This document shows positions 1 to 7,300 of a DNA stretch of 8,552 bases, in pieces. Position 1 is the first letter of the stretch; every line of letters starts with the position of its first letter. The notes beneath the pieces were generated by a model that did no database searches, was not told the DNA's origin, and worked only from the letters and a program-made list of their open reading frames with translations. Both the position numbers and the translations under genes were made by a program. Source of the stretch: an uncultured Prevotella sp. (GTDB lineage: Bacteria; Bacteroidota; Bacteroidia; Bacteroidales; Bacteroidaceae); NCBI GenBank assembly GCA_905234355.1, contig CAJOHP010000099.1, forward strand, positions 1-8,552, given 5' to 3'.

Positions 1-33
1 TACGTGGTCTACGACGGCCAGCACCTCTTCTAA
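1..33 (+). CDS. 3' end of an unidentified upstream gene
   Basis: Frame 1 is open from the left edge and ends at a TAA at 31-33, giving the C-terminal residues YVVYDGQHLF. The string reads like ordinary protein. It would lie 40 bases before the HAD gene in the same direction, so the two could be co-transcribed. Ten residues are too few to name a family. The frame used by the HAD gene is also open across this stretch, so the reading frame is not proven. Confidence 0.4.
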   Translation, partial: YVVYDGQHLF

Positions 34-73
34 TCACAATACATCGAAGGCGAGAGCCGACCCTGACGACACC

Positions 74-787
74 ATGAGCAACGACCGACTGATGAGACAG
101 CCGAAGGTGGTGGCCTTCGACGCCGACGACACGCTCTGGGACTGCCAGGGACACTTCGACCGCGTGATGCAGTGGCTCTACGACGAGCTGGTGCCCTGGA
201 CCGACCGCGAGACGTCGGCACAGGAGCTCTTCGCCACCGAGCGCCGCAACATGGCGCTGCTGGGCTACGGCACAAAGGCCTTCACCCTCTCGATGATAGA
301 GACGGCGCTGCGCGTGAGCCGACACCAGATCACTGCCGACCGCATCGAGGCACTGCTGCGCGAGTGCTACAGCCTGCTCGCACTGCCGGCCACACCGCTG
401 CCCGAGGTGCTCACCACGCTGCAGACACTGCAGCAGCACGACACCGTCATGGTGCTCTTCACCAAGGGAGAGCTGCTCGACCAGCAGCACAAGCTCGAGC
501 GCTCTGGACTCGCTCACTTCTTCTCTCACGTAGAGATTACCAGCGACAAGACCGAGCGAGAGTTCAGCGACCTCTGCCACAAGCTCGGCATAGCGCCCGC
601 TGACCTGCTCATGGTGGGCAACTCGCTCAAGAGCGACATCGCGCCCGCACTCGCCATAGGCGCACAGGCCGTGCACATACCCTTCCACATCACATGGGAG
701 CTCGAGCATGCCGAAGGATTCTGCCACCCCAGGCTGCTATGCATCACACGCTTCTCACAGCTACTCGGCTGTCTGGGCATCCCGTGA
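74..787 (+). CDS. HAD-superfamily hydrolase (predicted phosphatase)
   Basis: This 237-residue protein has all four motifs of the haloacid dehalogenase superfamily. Motif I is DADDT with nucleophile Asp16 and general acid/base Asp18. Motif II is the Thr130 in VLFTKG. Motif III is Lys159 in SDKT. Motif IV is VGNSLKSD, ending in Asp188. Residues from about 25 to 110 are mostly helical and fit a C1 cap inserted between motifs I and II. The expected reaction is Mg-dependent phosphate-monoester hydrolysis in the cytoplasm through an aspartyl-phosphate. The layout and length resemble phosphoglycolate phosphatase or YjjG-type nucleotidases, but the substrate cannot be read from the sequence. Start: ATG at 74 is used; ATG at 92 also keeps motif I. 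The frame stays open back to the window edge, but the upstream translation (Ser/Thr-rich, TWSTTASTSS...) does not look like protein. The gene is probably co-transcribed with the gene ending at 33. Confidence 0.9.
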   Translation: MSNDRLMRQPKVVAFDADDTLWDCQGHFDRVMQWLYDELVPWTDRETSAQELFATERRNMALLGYGTKAFTLSMIETALRVSRHQITADRIEALLRECYSLLALPATPLPEVLTTLQTLQQHDTVMVLFTKGELLDQQHKLERSGLAHFFSHVEITSDKTEREFSDLCHKLGIAPADLLMVGNSLKSDIAPALAIGAQAVHIPFHITWELEHAEGFCHPRLLCITRFSQLLGCLGIP

Positions 788-1020
788 GAACATACAGGCG
801 ACGCCGTCGGCCCGCACGACATCTGCGGACAGGCATGCGGTTGTGCCACCCACTGTAGGGACGGGCTTTATGCCTGTCCGCCACTGTCCGGCAAATGGGA
901 CGCTTCGGATTTCTGGAATAGGTTGAGCAATATCATGTACCCAGTTTTGAATATTCTGATTGTTCTGAATATACAGACCCCACCCCCTAATTCTTGATAA
1001 ACATTCTTACCCTCACACAC
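788..1020. other. intergenic region between the HAD gene and ribD
   Basis: This 233-base gap has no credible coding frame. Its left half is GC-rich and holds the inverted repeat at 825-881. Its right half, from about 915, is AT-richer and is the likely place for the ribD promoter. A Bacteroidetes-like TTTG lies at 946-949, with a TA-containing TATACAGA at 970-977 after a 20-base spacer. The spacing fits the TTTG/TAnnTTTG consensus, but the -7 box matches poorly, so this is only a guess. An 8-bp palindrome GAATATTC (949-956) and a near-repeat of GAATAT (967-972) lie in the same stretch. I see nothing resembling an FMN riboswitch. Confidence 0.5.
825..881. repeat. 12-bp perfect inverted repeat with a nested alternative hairpin
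   Basis: GCGGACAGGCAT (825-836) is the exact reverse complement of ATGCCTGTCCGC (870-881), separated by 33 bases. The right arm can instead pair locally: 859-866 with 872-879 form an 8-bp stem with one G-T wobble and a 5-base loop TTTAT. The two folds exclude each other. CTGTCCG occurs again just outside at 884-890. The element begins 37 bases after the HAD stop codon. It could act as a terminator or mRNA-end structure, although no T-tract follows, or it could be a dispersed intergenic REP-like repeat. The base pairing is seen directly; the role is inferred. Confidence 0.6.
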
Positions 1021-1968
1021 ATGACAGACGACGAAATCTACATGCACCGCTGCCTCCAGCTGGCAGCCAACGGCCTGCACGGCGCGCGTCCCAACCCCAT
1101 GGTGGGCGCCGTCATCGTGGCCCCCACACCATCGTCGGCCCAGCCGCGCATCATCGGCGAGGGCTACCACGTGCGCTGCGGCGAGGGGCACGCCGAGGTG
1201 AACGCCTTTCGCTCGGTGCGCCCCGCCGACGAGCCCCTGCTCAGCCAGGCCACGCTCTACGTCTCCCTCGAGCCCTGCTCACACTACGGCAAGACACCGC
1301 CCTGTGCCGACCTCATCGTGAGTAAGGGCGTGCGACGCGTCGTCGTGGGATGCATCGACGACTTTGCACAGGTGCGCGGACGTGGCATTGAGCGGCTACG
1401 ACAGGCGGGCATCAGCGTCACCGTGGGCGTGCTCGAAGAGGAGTGCCGGCGGCTCAACCACCGTTTCTTCACCTATCATCAGTGCGCGCGCCCGTACATT
1501 ATACTTAAATGGGCACAGACGGCCAATGCCTTCATCGACGATCACGGCCACCCGCTGCAGCTCTCCACACCCTTCACGCAGATGCTCTGCCACAAGCTGC
1601 GTGCCGAGGAAGACGCCATCGTCGTGGGTCGTGTCACCGACGAGCGCGAGCACCCGCGCCTCGACGTGCGCCACTGGACCGGCCCCGACCCCAAGCGACT
1701 GGTCATAGACCGTCGGCACCCCTTGCAGCTCGACGCCCTGCATGCCCACGGCGTGCAGAGCCTCATCGTGGAGGGTGGGGCACTGACGCTACAGTCGTTC
1801 ATCGAACGCCAGCTGTGGGACGAGATACGCGTGGAGACGGCTCCCGTCACCGTGGCCGACGGCACACCGGCACCCCGTCTGCCCCACGATGTCGTGCTCG
1901 CCGAGCAGCACGTCTGGGACGGCAACGTCATCAGCCGGTTCCTCCCCGCCGTGTCAAGAAAATTCTAA
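1021..1968 (+). CDS. ribD: RibD, riboflavin biosynthesis deaminase/reductase with an atypical reductase domain
   Basis: RibD carries out two steps of riboflavin synthesis in the cytoplasm: deamination of the diaminopyrimidine made from GTP, then NADPH-dependent reduction of its ribosyl group. The N-terminal deaminase domain (about residues 1-145) is complete: ARPNPMVGAVIV at 22-33, zinc ligand His57 and catalytic Glu59 in HAEV, and zinc cysteines Cys86 and Cys95 in PCSHYGKTPPC. The C-terminal reductase domain (about 158-315) is recognised by LKWAQ (162-166), HKLRAEEDAIVVG (191-203) and SLIVEGG (247-253). It departs from the family: KWAQTANAF has Asn-Ala where Asp-Gly is usual, the G-x-x-T-x-x-x-D-x-P motif has Glu210 for Asp, and roughly 40 residues are missing between LVID (227-230) and SLIVEGG. 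The 315-residue length is short against about 340-370 for the family. The ATG at 1021 is preferred because it starts at the conserved DEIYM; an in-frame TTG at 994 adds only nine unconserved residues. Confidence 0.93.
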   Translation: MTDDEIYMHRCLQLAANGLHGARPNPMVGAVIVAPTPSSAQPRIIGEGYHVRCGEGHAEVNAFRSVRPADEPLLSQATLYVSLEPCSHYGKTPPCADLIVSKGVRRVVVGCIDDFAQVRGRGIERLRQAGISVTVGVLEEECRRLNHRFFTYHQCARPYIILKWAQTANAFIDDHGHPLQLSTPFTQMLCHKLRAEEDAIVVGRVTDEREHPRLDVRHWTGPDPKRLVIDRRHPLQLDALHAHGVQSLIVEGGALTLQSFIERQLWDEIRVETAPVTVADGTPAPRLPHDVVLAEQHVWDGNVISRFLPAVSRKF

Positions 1969-1998
1969 ACGATTTCCGCTTTCAGCCCCTTTGTGGCG

Positions 1999-2148
1999 CG
2001 TTTCGACCGCCAACGGCCGCCATTTACACCCTAAACGACCCCCGTTTACACCCTAAACGACCCGCGTTTACACCCTAAACGACTCCCGTTTACACCCTAA
2101 ACGACCCCCGTTTACACCCTAGACGAGCCTCGTTTAGGGGGTAAATCG
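1999..2148. repeat. 22-bp tandem array of short palindromes
   Basis: The core unit is the 17-bp palindrome CGTTTACACCCTAAACG, with arms CGTTTA/TAAACG around CACCC, followed by a 5-base C-rich linker close to ACCCC. Perfect cores start at 2043, 2065 and 2087. Near-perfect cores start at 2021 (CATTTA left arm) and 2109 (TAGACG right arm). A sixth starts at 2131 with the same left arm but an inverted, G-rich centre (TTTAGGGGGTAAA). A decayed unit matching 12 of 17 bases starts at 1999. All starts are exactly 22 bases apart. Because the last unit is inverted, 2111-2127 can also pair with 2129-2145 in a longer hairpin with one mismatch and one wobble. This is not a CRISPR, since the linkers are only five bases and nearly identical. 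It may be a multi-site protein-binding array or an intergenic REP-like repeat. Confidence 0.85.
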
Positions 2149-2330
2149 CGGGCAATGGCATAAAAAAAGGAAAACGTTTTTACATTATTTCCTCAACGTT
2201 CTCATTTCCAACGGTTTATAATGACGTAAAGATTTTGTCATAGCGACAGCCCCGGCAGGGCATCGCAGAGCCGCAAAGCCCCGCCACCCCGTCCCCTTCT
2301 CGTGGCCGTGCCGATATGCCTGCCGCGATA

Positions 2331-2377
2331 CACGTGAAAAAGCCCGCCAGAGGTGTCTGGCGGGCTTTTCACATGTG
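2331..2377. terminator. bidirectional intrinsic terminator
   Basis: AGCCCGCCAGA (2341-2351) pairs perfectly with TCTGGCGGGCT (2356-2366) around the loop GGTG. The stem continues through A-T pairs (2338-2340 with 2367-2369), then through GTG/CAC after a bulge. The A-run and T-run flanking the GC-rich stem make it a Rho-independent terminator on both strands. It lies 26 bases past the susD stop on the minus strand and is well placed to end the fasciclin-susC-susD transcript. On the plus strand it would stop read-through from ribD and the palindrome array. Confidence 0.9.
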
Positions 2378-2402
2378 GTTGTGCTCACGGCTGAGGCTGC
2401 GC

Positions 2403-4298
2403 TCAGATGCCGGCGGGCACGGTGCGCAGACCGAACTGGCCCTGGTAGTTCAGGTACCAGTTGCGCTGGTCCAGCAGGCTCTTCTTGATCTCGGAGGCCA
2501 TGGCGGCGCGGTTGGCCTTGCCACGACGGCCGAAGATGTAGTCCTGCATGGTCTGCCCAGGGTTGGGCTGGCGCAGGCAATAGCGCATGAGGTCGTAGAA
2601 GCGGGTGCCCTCGAAGGCACACTCCAGGGCGCCCTCCTGCAGGATGAGGCTGTCCACGTAGTGCTGCTGCTCGCCGATGAGCTGGGCACGCTTGGTGTCG
2701 TCGGTCTCGATGGTGTCGTTGGGCAGGCGGTAGTACTCGTTGAGCGGCGTGAAGCCCGAGCCGCGGCTGTGCAGGCCCATGGTGTTGTAGGGCAGGGTGG
2801 AGAGCCCCAGCCAGTTGTCGACCGACATGACGGGGTACTGGTCGTTGCCGGCGCGGAAGGTGATGGAGGCGAGGTAGACGGAGTCGGCGCTGGTGTAGTA
2901 GGGCATGATGCTGTCCTTGACAAAGCGGTCGTTGATGCCGTTGGAGAGGATGCTGAAGGCCATGCGCGGGTAGCCGGCCACGTTGAGTGCCTCGGCCAGG
3001 CGGAGGTAGACCATCTGTCGGCGCAGGATGGGCACGTTGCGCGAGGTGCGGTCCCACTTGGTGAGCTGCTGGTAGTAGTCTATGCGGTCGGTCTGTCCGT
3101 TGCTGTAGATCACCGTGGTGTTCTCCGACGAGGAGTAGGCCGCCCACAGGCGCAGGTCGCCCGTGCGGTGGTTGGTCAGGCCGGTGGGGGCATAGCTGGC
3201 CACGCGGGTGCCGCCGGCGCCGTTGGTCACGATGCAGTAGCGCTGTGCCTCGCTGATGTCGAACATGCCCTGCGAGGGCCTGATGCTCACCTTGAAGTCG
3301 TTGTCGGTCGTGGAGTTGAAGTAGTTGCGCAGCTGGCTGTAGTGAGGCTCTGAGGGCAGCGAGTCGCCGGGGATGACGGTGATGAGCTCGTTGTTGCTGC
3401 TGTAGCTACGCTCGCGAGTGCCCAGGAAGGCACGGCCCCACGAGTTGGTGGAGGGGCTGAGGTAGCTGTCGGAGTTGAGTGCCCACGACACGCGGTCGGT
3501 GCCTGTGGGATAGACGCCGTTGCCGTTGTGCTCGATGAGGAACTTGTGGTAGTACTTTGCTGCCTGGCGTGCATTGGCCTGGCCGCCGGCCCAGAGGTAC
3601 ATGTCGCCCAGGAGCACGTCGAGCGGGTAGTAGAAGAAGCGGGAGTCCACGCCCTGCACGACGCCTATCTGCGGCACGTCGTTGCCGTAGTCGGCCGACA
3701 GCGGGGTGAGGTCGGCGATGAAGTAGTTGCACACGTCCTGCAGGTCGTAGGTGGGATAGTGTGCGTCGGCCTCCTCCTTGGTGAGGATGGGCTTGGTGAC
3801 GAAGGGCACCGACCCGTAGTTGAGCACGAGCTGCAGGTAGGTCCAGGCGCGCAGCGTCTTCACCACGGCATACTCGCGCTTGAAGATGTACTCGGTGAGG
3901 CTCTTGCGCAGCGCGGTGTCGCAGTGCTCGATGTAGTAGTTGCAGTTGTTGATGACGGCATAGTAGTCGCGCGGCGAGTTGAAGCGGTTGTCGTCGCCTA
4001 CGTTGAACTGTGCGATGTCGACCAGGTCGCCGTCGGCCGTGCCTGTGTAGTCCATCAGGTCGCCGCGCAGCTCGCCCAGGAGGATGGTGCGGTCGCCCAG
4101 GGCCTCGAGCTTGGAGAGGATGCCGGTGAGCGAGTAGATGGTGTCGGTGGCACTGTTGAGGTGCTCTTGGTCGGCAGGGATGATGTGCTCCGACTCCTGG
4201 TCGAAGAAGTCCTCGCAGCTCTGCAGCATGGGTGCGCCCACTGCTGCCAGGAGGCAGAACAGGCCGGAGACCCCTTTCTTGATATTGTTGCTGTTCAT
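2403..4298 (-). CDS. SusD/RagB-family outer-membrane lipoprotein
   Basis: SusD proteins sit on the cell surface as a lid on the SusC barrel and help capture the ligand. The 631-residue product starts with a lipoprotein signal peptide: a basic n-region (NNIKKG), the hydrophobic run SGLFCLLAAVGAPM and lipobox LQSC with Cys28. Acidic residues directly after the Cys (EDFFDQESE) fit the Bacteroidetes signal for surface export. Helical TPR-like features follow, including EYAVVKTLRAWTYLQLVLNYG at about 142-162 and GDMYLWAGGQANARQAAKYY at 231-250. The C-terminal hallmark is RLAEALN (433-439), with a second signature at EGALECAFEGTRFYDLMRY (555-573). Length and layout are normal for the family. An ATG at 4334 would add 12 residues with acidic charges (MKELENH...), a poor signal-peptide start, so 4298 is preferred. 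It follows susC after 52 bases and is clearly in the same operon. The substrate is unknown. Confidence 0.93.
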   Translation of the reverse strand: MNSNNIKKGVSGLFCLLAAVGAPMLQSCEDFFDQESEHIIPADQEHLNSATDTIYSLTGILSKLEALGDRTILLGELRGDLMDYTGTADGDLVDIAQFNVGDDNRFNSPRDYYAVINNCNYYIEHCDTALRKSLTEYIFKREYAVVKTLRAWTYLQLVLNYGSVPFVTKPILTKEEADAHYPTYDLQDVCNYFIADLTPLSADYGNDVPQIGVVQGVDSRFFYYPLDVLLGDMYLWAGGQANARQAAKYYHKFLIEHNGNGVYPTGTDRVSWALNSDSYLSPSTNSWGRAFLGTRERSYSSNNELITVIPGDSLPSEPHYSQLRNYFNSTTDNDFKVSIRPSQGMFDISEAQRYCIVTNGAGGTRVASYAPTGLTNHRTGDLRLWAAYSSSENTTVIYSNGQTDRIDYYQQLTKWDRTSRNVPILRRQMVYLRLAEALNVAGYPRMAFSILSNGINDRFVKDSIMPYYTSADSVYLASITFRAGNDQYPVMSVDNWLGLSTLPYNTMGLHSRGSGFTPLNEYYRLPNDTIETDDTKRAQLIGEQQHYVDSLILQEGALECAFEGTRFYDLMRYCLRQPNPGQTMQDYIFGRRGKANRAAMASEIKKSLLDQRNWYLNYQGQFGLRTVPAGI

Positions 4299-4350
4299 AA
4301 TGCTGAATGTTCGATGGTTTTCAAGTTCTTTCATTCTTCTGTAATCTCTC

Positions 4351-7300
4351 TTAGAGGTTGACCTTGACGCCTGCCACGATGGTGCGTGTGAAGGGCAGCT
4401 GTCCCAGGTCGATGCCCTGTCCGATGACGCTGGAGGTCATGGAGAACTCGGGGTCGCTGCCGAGATAGCGCGAGAAGGTGAGCAGGTTGTTGCCCTGCAC
4501 CCAGAACTGCAGTCCCTGTATGAACTCCGACTGCAGGGGGAGGTTGTAGGACAGGGTGACGGTCTTCAGCCGGAGGTAGGAGCCGTCCTCTATCCAGCGG
4601 TCGGAGAAGCGGGCGTTGCCCATGGGGTCCTGGAAGGTGATGCGTGGCACGTCGGTCTGCTGGCCCTCATACTGCCAGCGGCGGTTGAGCGCCGTGGTCT
4701 GGTTCATGAAGCGGTTGCCGCCCTCGAGCTGCGAGCGCATGTAGTTGTAGACGTCGTTGCCGAGCGAGTAGTTGAAGCGCACGTCGAGCTTGAAGCGCTT
4801 CCATGCCAGCGTGGTGAAGATGTTGCCGTAGATGTCGGGGTTGGGGTCGCCGATGACGGTCATGTCCTTCTCGTCGATGATGCCGTCGCCGGAGAGGTCG
4901 GCAAAGTGCATGTCGCCGGCGCCGAAGGCGTGGAGGGTGCGCTTGTCGGTAGCGTCGAGCATGTAGAGCGGGGTGTTGACGCCATTGCCGGCCTTCTGAG
5001 CGTCGGCCGAGGTGGCGAAGACGCCCAGGGTCTTGTAGCCGTAGAAGAGGTTGGCGGCCTGTCCTTCCTGCGTGCGGATGGTGGCGCCGTAGACCTGGCG
5101 GTCGATGGGCTGGCCGTCGGGCAGCTCAGTCACCTTGTTGACGTAGTGGCCCACCGAGGCGCCCACCTGCCACTGCCAGTCCTTCAGGGCCAGCACCTTG
5201 GCAGAGAAGCCCACGTCGAAGCCCTCGTTCTGCAGCTTGCCGCCGTTGGTCCAGTTGCGCTCCTGGCCGGAGAGGAAGTTGAGGTACTGCCAGGTGAGCA
5301 GGTCGCTCGTGGTGGAGCGGAAGTAGCTCAGGTTGAGGCTCAGGCGGTTGCCGATGAAGCTGCCCTCAAGACCGGCGTTGAGCCGGCGTGTGGTCTCCCA
5401 CTTGATCTTGTTGTTGCCGATGCCCTCGAAGGCCAGTGCCGACACCTCGCTGAGGAAGGTGCTGGCCTTGAAGAAGGAGCGCGAGGCGTAGAAGTCGATG
5501 TCGTCGTTGCCGCTGATGTCGTAGCCGGCGGTCAGGCGGAGGTAGTCCACGCCCTTGATGCCCGCCATCCAGGGCTCGTTGGTGATGACCCACGATGCCT
5601 GTACGCCGGGGAAGACGCCCCATGCCACGCCGCCCAGGCGCAGTCCGTCGGCGTCCTTGCCGAAGCGTGAGGAGCCGTCGACGGCCAGCGAGGCCTGCAG
5701 GTAGTAGCGGCTCAGGTAGTTGTATTCGGCCTGGGCATACCACGACAGCGTGTTCCAGTCCTCACTGATGCCCTCGGCCTTCTTGTTGGCCAGCGAGGCG
5801 CTCATGAACGGTGTCTTGTCGTTGCCGGTGTTGTAGCCCAGCTGGCTGCTCATGGTGTAGGACTCCCAGTTGATGCGGGCGCCGCCGAAGAGGTGGATGT
5901 AGTGGGCATTGTAGCGGTTGTGCCAGTCGATGCGGGTGTCGCTCGTCACCGAGTTCTGCTTGGAGGCCAGCGAGCGCACCTCGTTGCTGGCCGTGGTGTT
6001 GAGCGCCTCGACGTAGTAGGGGGGCACGCCGTTGATGGGCACGTAGTACTTCTCGCTGGTGTTCACCAGGTTGTAGCTGAAGTGCTCCTGTACGAAGAGG
6101 TTGGCATTGATCTGGAACTTGGGTGTGACCGAGAGGTTGAGCATGGAGTTCTCGAAGCGGTTCTTGATGTCGCCGTCGGCATACTCATTGATGGCAGCGG
6201 GGTTGCCCAGTCGCCAGTTGTACTTGCCGAGCTGTGTGGCCATGGCCTCGGTGAGGTAGTCCTCGGGGTCGACGTCGAAGTGGTCGGCGTTGAAGTTGGC
6301 ACGGCTGAAGGTGTAGGGGCTGAGGAAGGGGCTCTTGGCGTAGGCCAGGAAGGCGGGGCTGGTGGGCGTGCCGTCGTCGTAGCCTTCGGGAGCGCCGTCG
6401 TTGCGCAGGTTGCGTGTCTGGTTGGCAAACGATGCGTCGAAGCGCACGCCGAGGTTCTTCGTCAGCGTGATGTCGGTGTTGAAGCGTATGTTCAGGCGGT
6501 CCATGTCGTTGTACTTCAGCGCGCTCTTGGCGTTGGTGTAGCCCACGGACAGGTTGTAGTTGGCCACGTCGTCACCGCCCTCGACGTTGATGCCGTAGTT
6601 CTGGGTCATGGCGGTGTGGTAGACCAGGTCCTTCCAGTCGGTGTCCTGATGATACTTCTGATACCAGTAGTAGTTGGGGTCGCTGTTGAGGAAGGTGAAG
6701 TCGGTGAGGCGTGTGCCGGTGCTCTTGAGCAGCTCGGAGGCGTAGCCGCGGTACTCGCCGGCGTTCATCACCGAGAGGTACTTGGGCTTGAAGGTGACGC
6801 CTGCGGAGAGGCTGGCGGTGATGCGGGTGGCCATGGACTTGTTGCGCCGCGTCTGGATGAGCACCACGCCGTTGGCACCTTTGGAGCCGTAGAGGGCGGT
6901 GCCGTTGCGCATGACCGTCACCTTCTCGATGTCGGCGGGGTTGATGTTGCTCAGGATGTCGTTGTAGATGCCGTCGTGGAGCAGCTCGCGGGAGTACTGC
7001 TGGTCGATGATGACATCGTCGATGACGACGAGTGGCTGTGCGTTGAGGTTGAGCGAGTTGAGACCTTGCACAAACATCACGCTGCCCATGCCGGGCAGTC
7101 CGTTGTGTCCCACGGTGTGGACGTAGCCGCCGAGCTGGCTCTGTATCTCGTCCTTGATGTTGATGGCGGCGCTGTACTTGAAGTCGGTGGCGCTGTGGTC
7201 GCCTCGCTGGTTGGTCTGTGCCGAGTACTCGGCGTCGAAGGTGGTGGGGAAGAGCTGTGCTGTGGTCTGCTCGGCCTCCCGGCGCACACCGATGCGCACG

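Larger units (their letters stand above)
1969..2402. other. 434-base gene-free region between converging operons
   Basis: This lies between the ribD stop and the susD stop, so both flanking genes are transcribed into it. In order it contains the 22-bp palindrome array (1999-2148), an AT-rich patch (about 2159-2240) that includes the 10-bp palindrome AAAACGTTTT at 2171-2180, a GC-rich stretch with a weak inverted repeat (2254-2263 with 2316-2324), and the terminator at 2331-2377. No convincing protein or structured RNA gene is seen. Open frames crossing it are continuations of shadow frames from susD. Confidence 0.6.

Noticed and set aside
994..1020. TTG start at 994 for ribD
   Set aside because: The nine extra residues are not conserved in RibD, and the ATG at 1021 directly precedes the conserved DEIYM start.
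788..1020. FMN riboswitch upstream of ribD
   Set aside because: I could not find the conserved RFN-element segments; the only structure there is the simple inverted repeat.
2021..2132. Telomere-like CCCTAAA repeats or plasmid replication iterons
   Set aside because: CCCTAAA recurs only once per 22-bp unit rather than in tandem, and no replication initiator gene or chromosome-end feature is nearby. A DNA-binding array is still possible and is reported as a finding.
2021..2148. Possible CRISPR array
   Set aside because: The repeat-to-repeat distance is 22 bp with 5-base linkers that are almost identical, no room for spacers, and no cas genes.
2254..2324. Inverted repeat GGCAGGGCAT / ATGCCTGCC as a second terminator
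   Set aside because: The arms need a bulge, are over 50 bases apart, and have no T-tract. The nearby perfect hairpin at 2331-2377 is a far better terminator.
2316..3353. 345-codon plus-strand frame opposite susD, and the similar one at 3528-4361
   Set aside because: Both are Val/Gly-rich mirror translations of SusD codons, without motifs, and they run through the terminator or the susC-susD junction.
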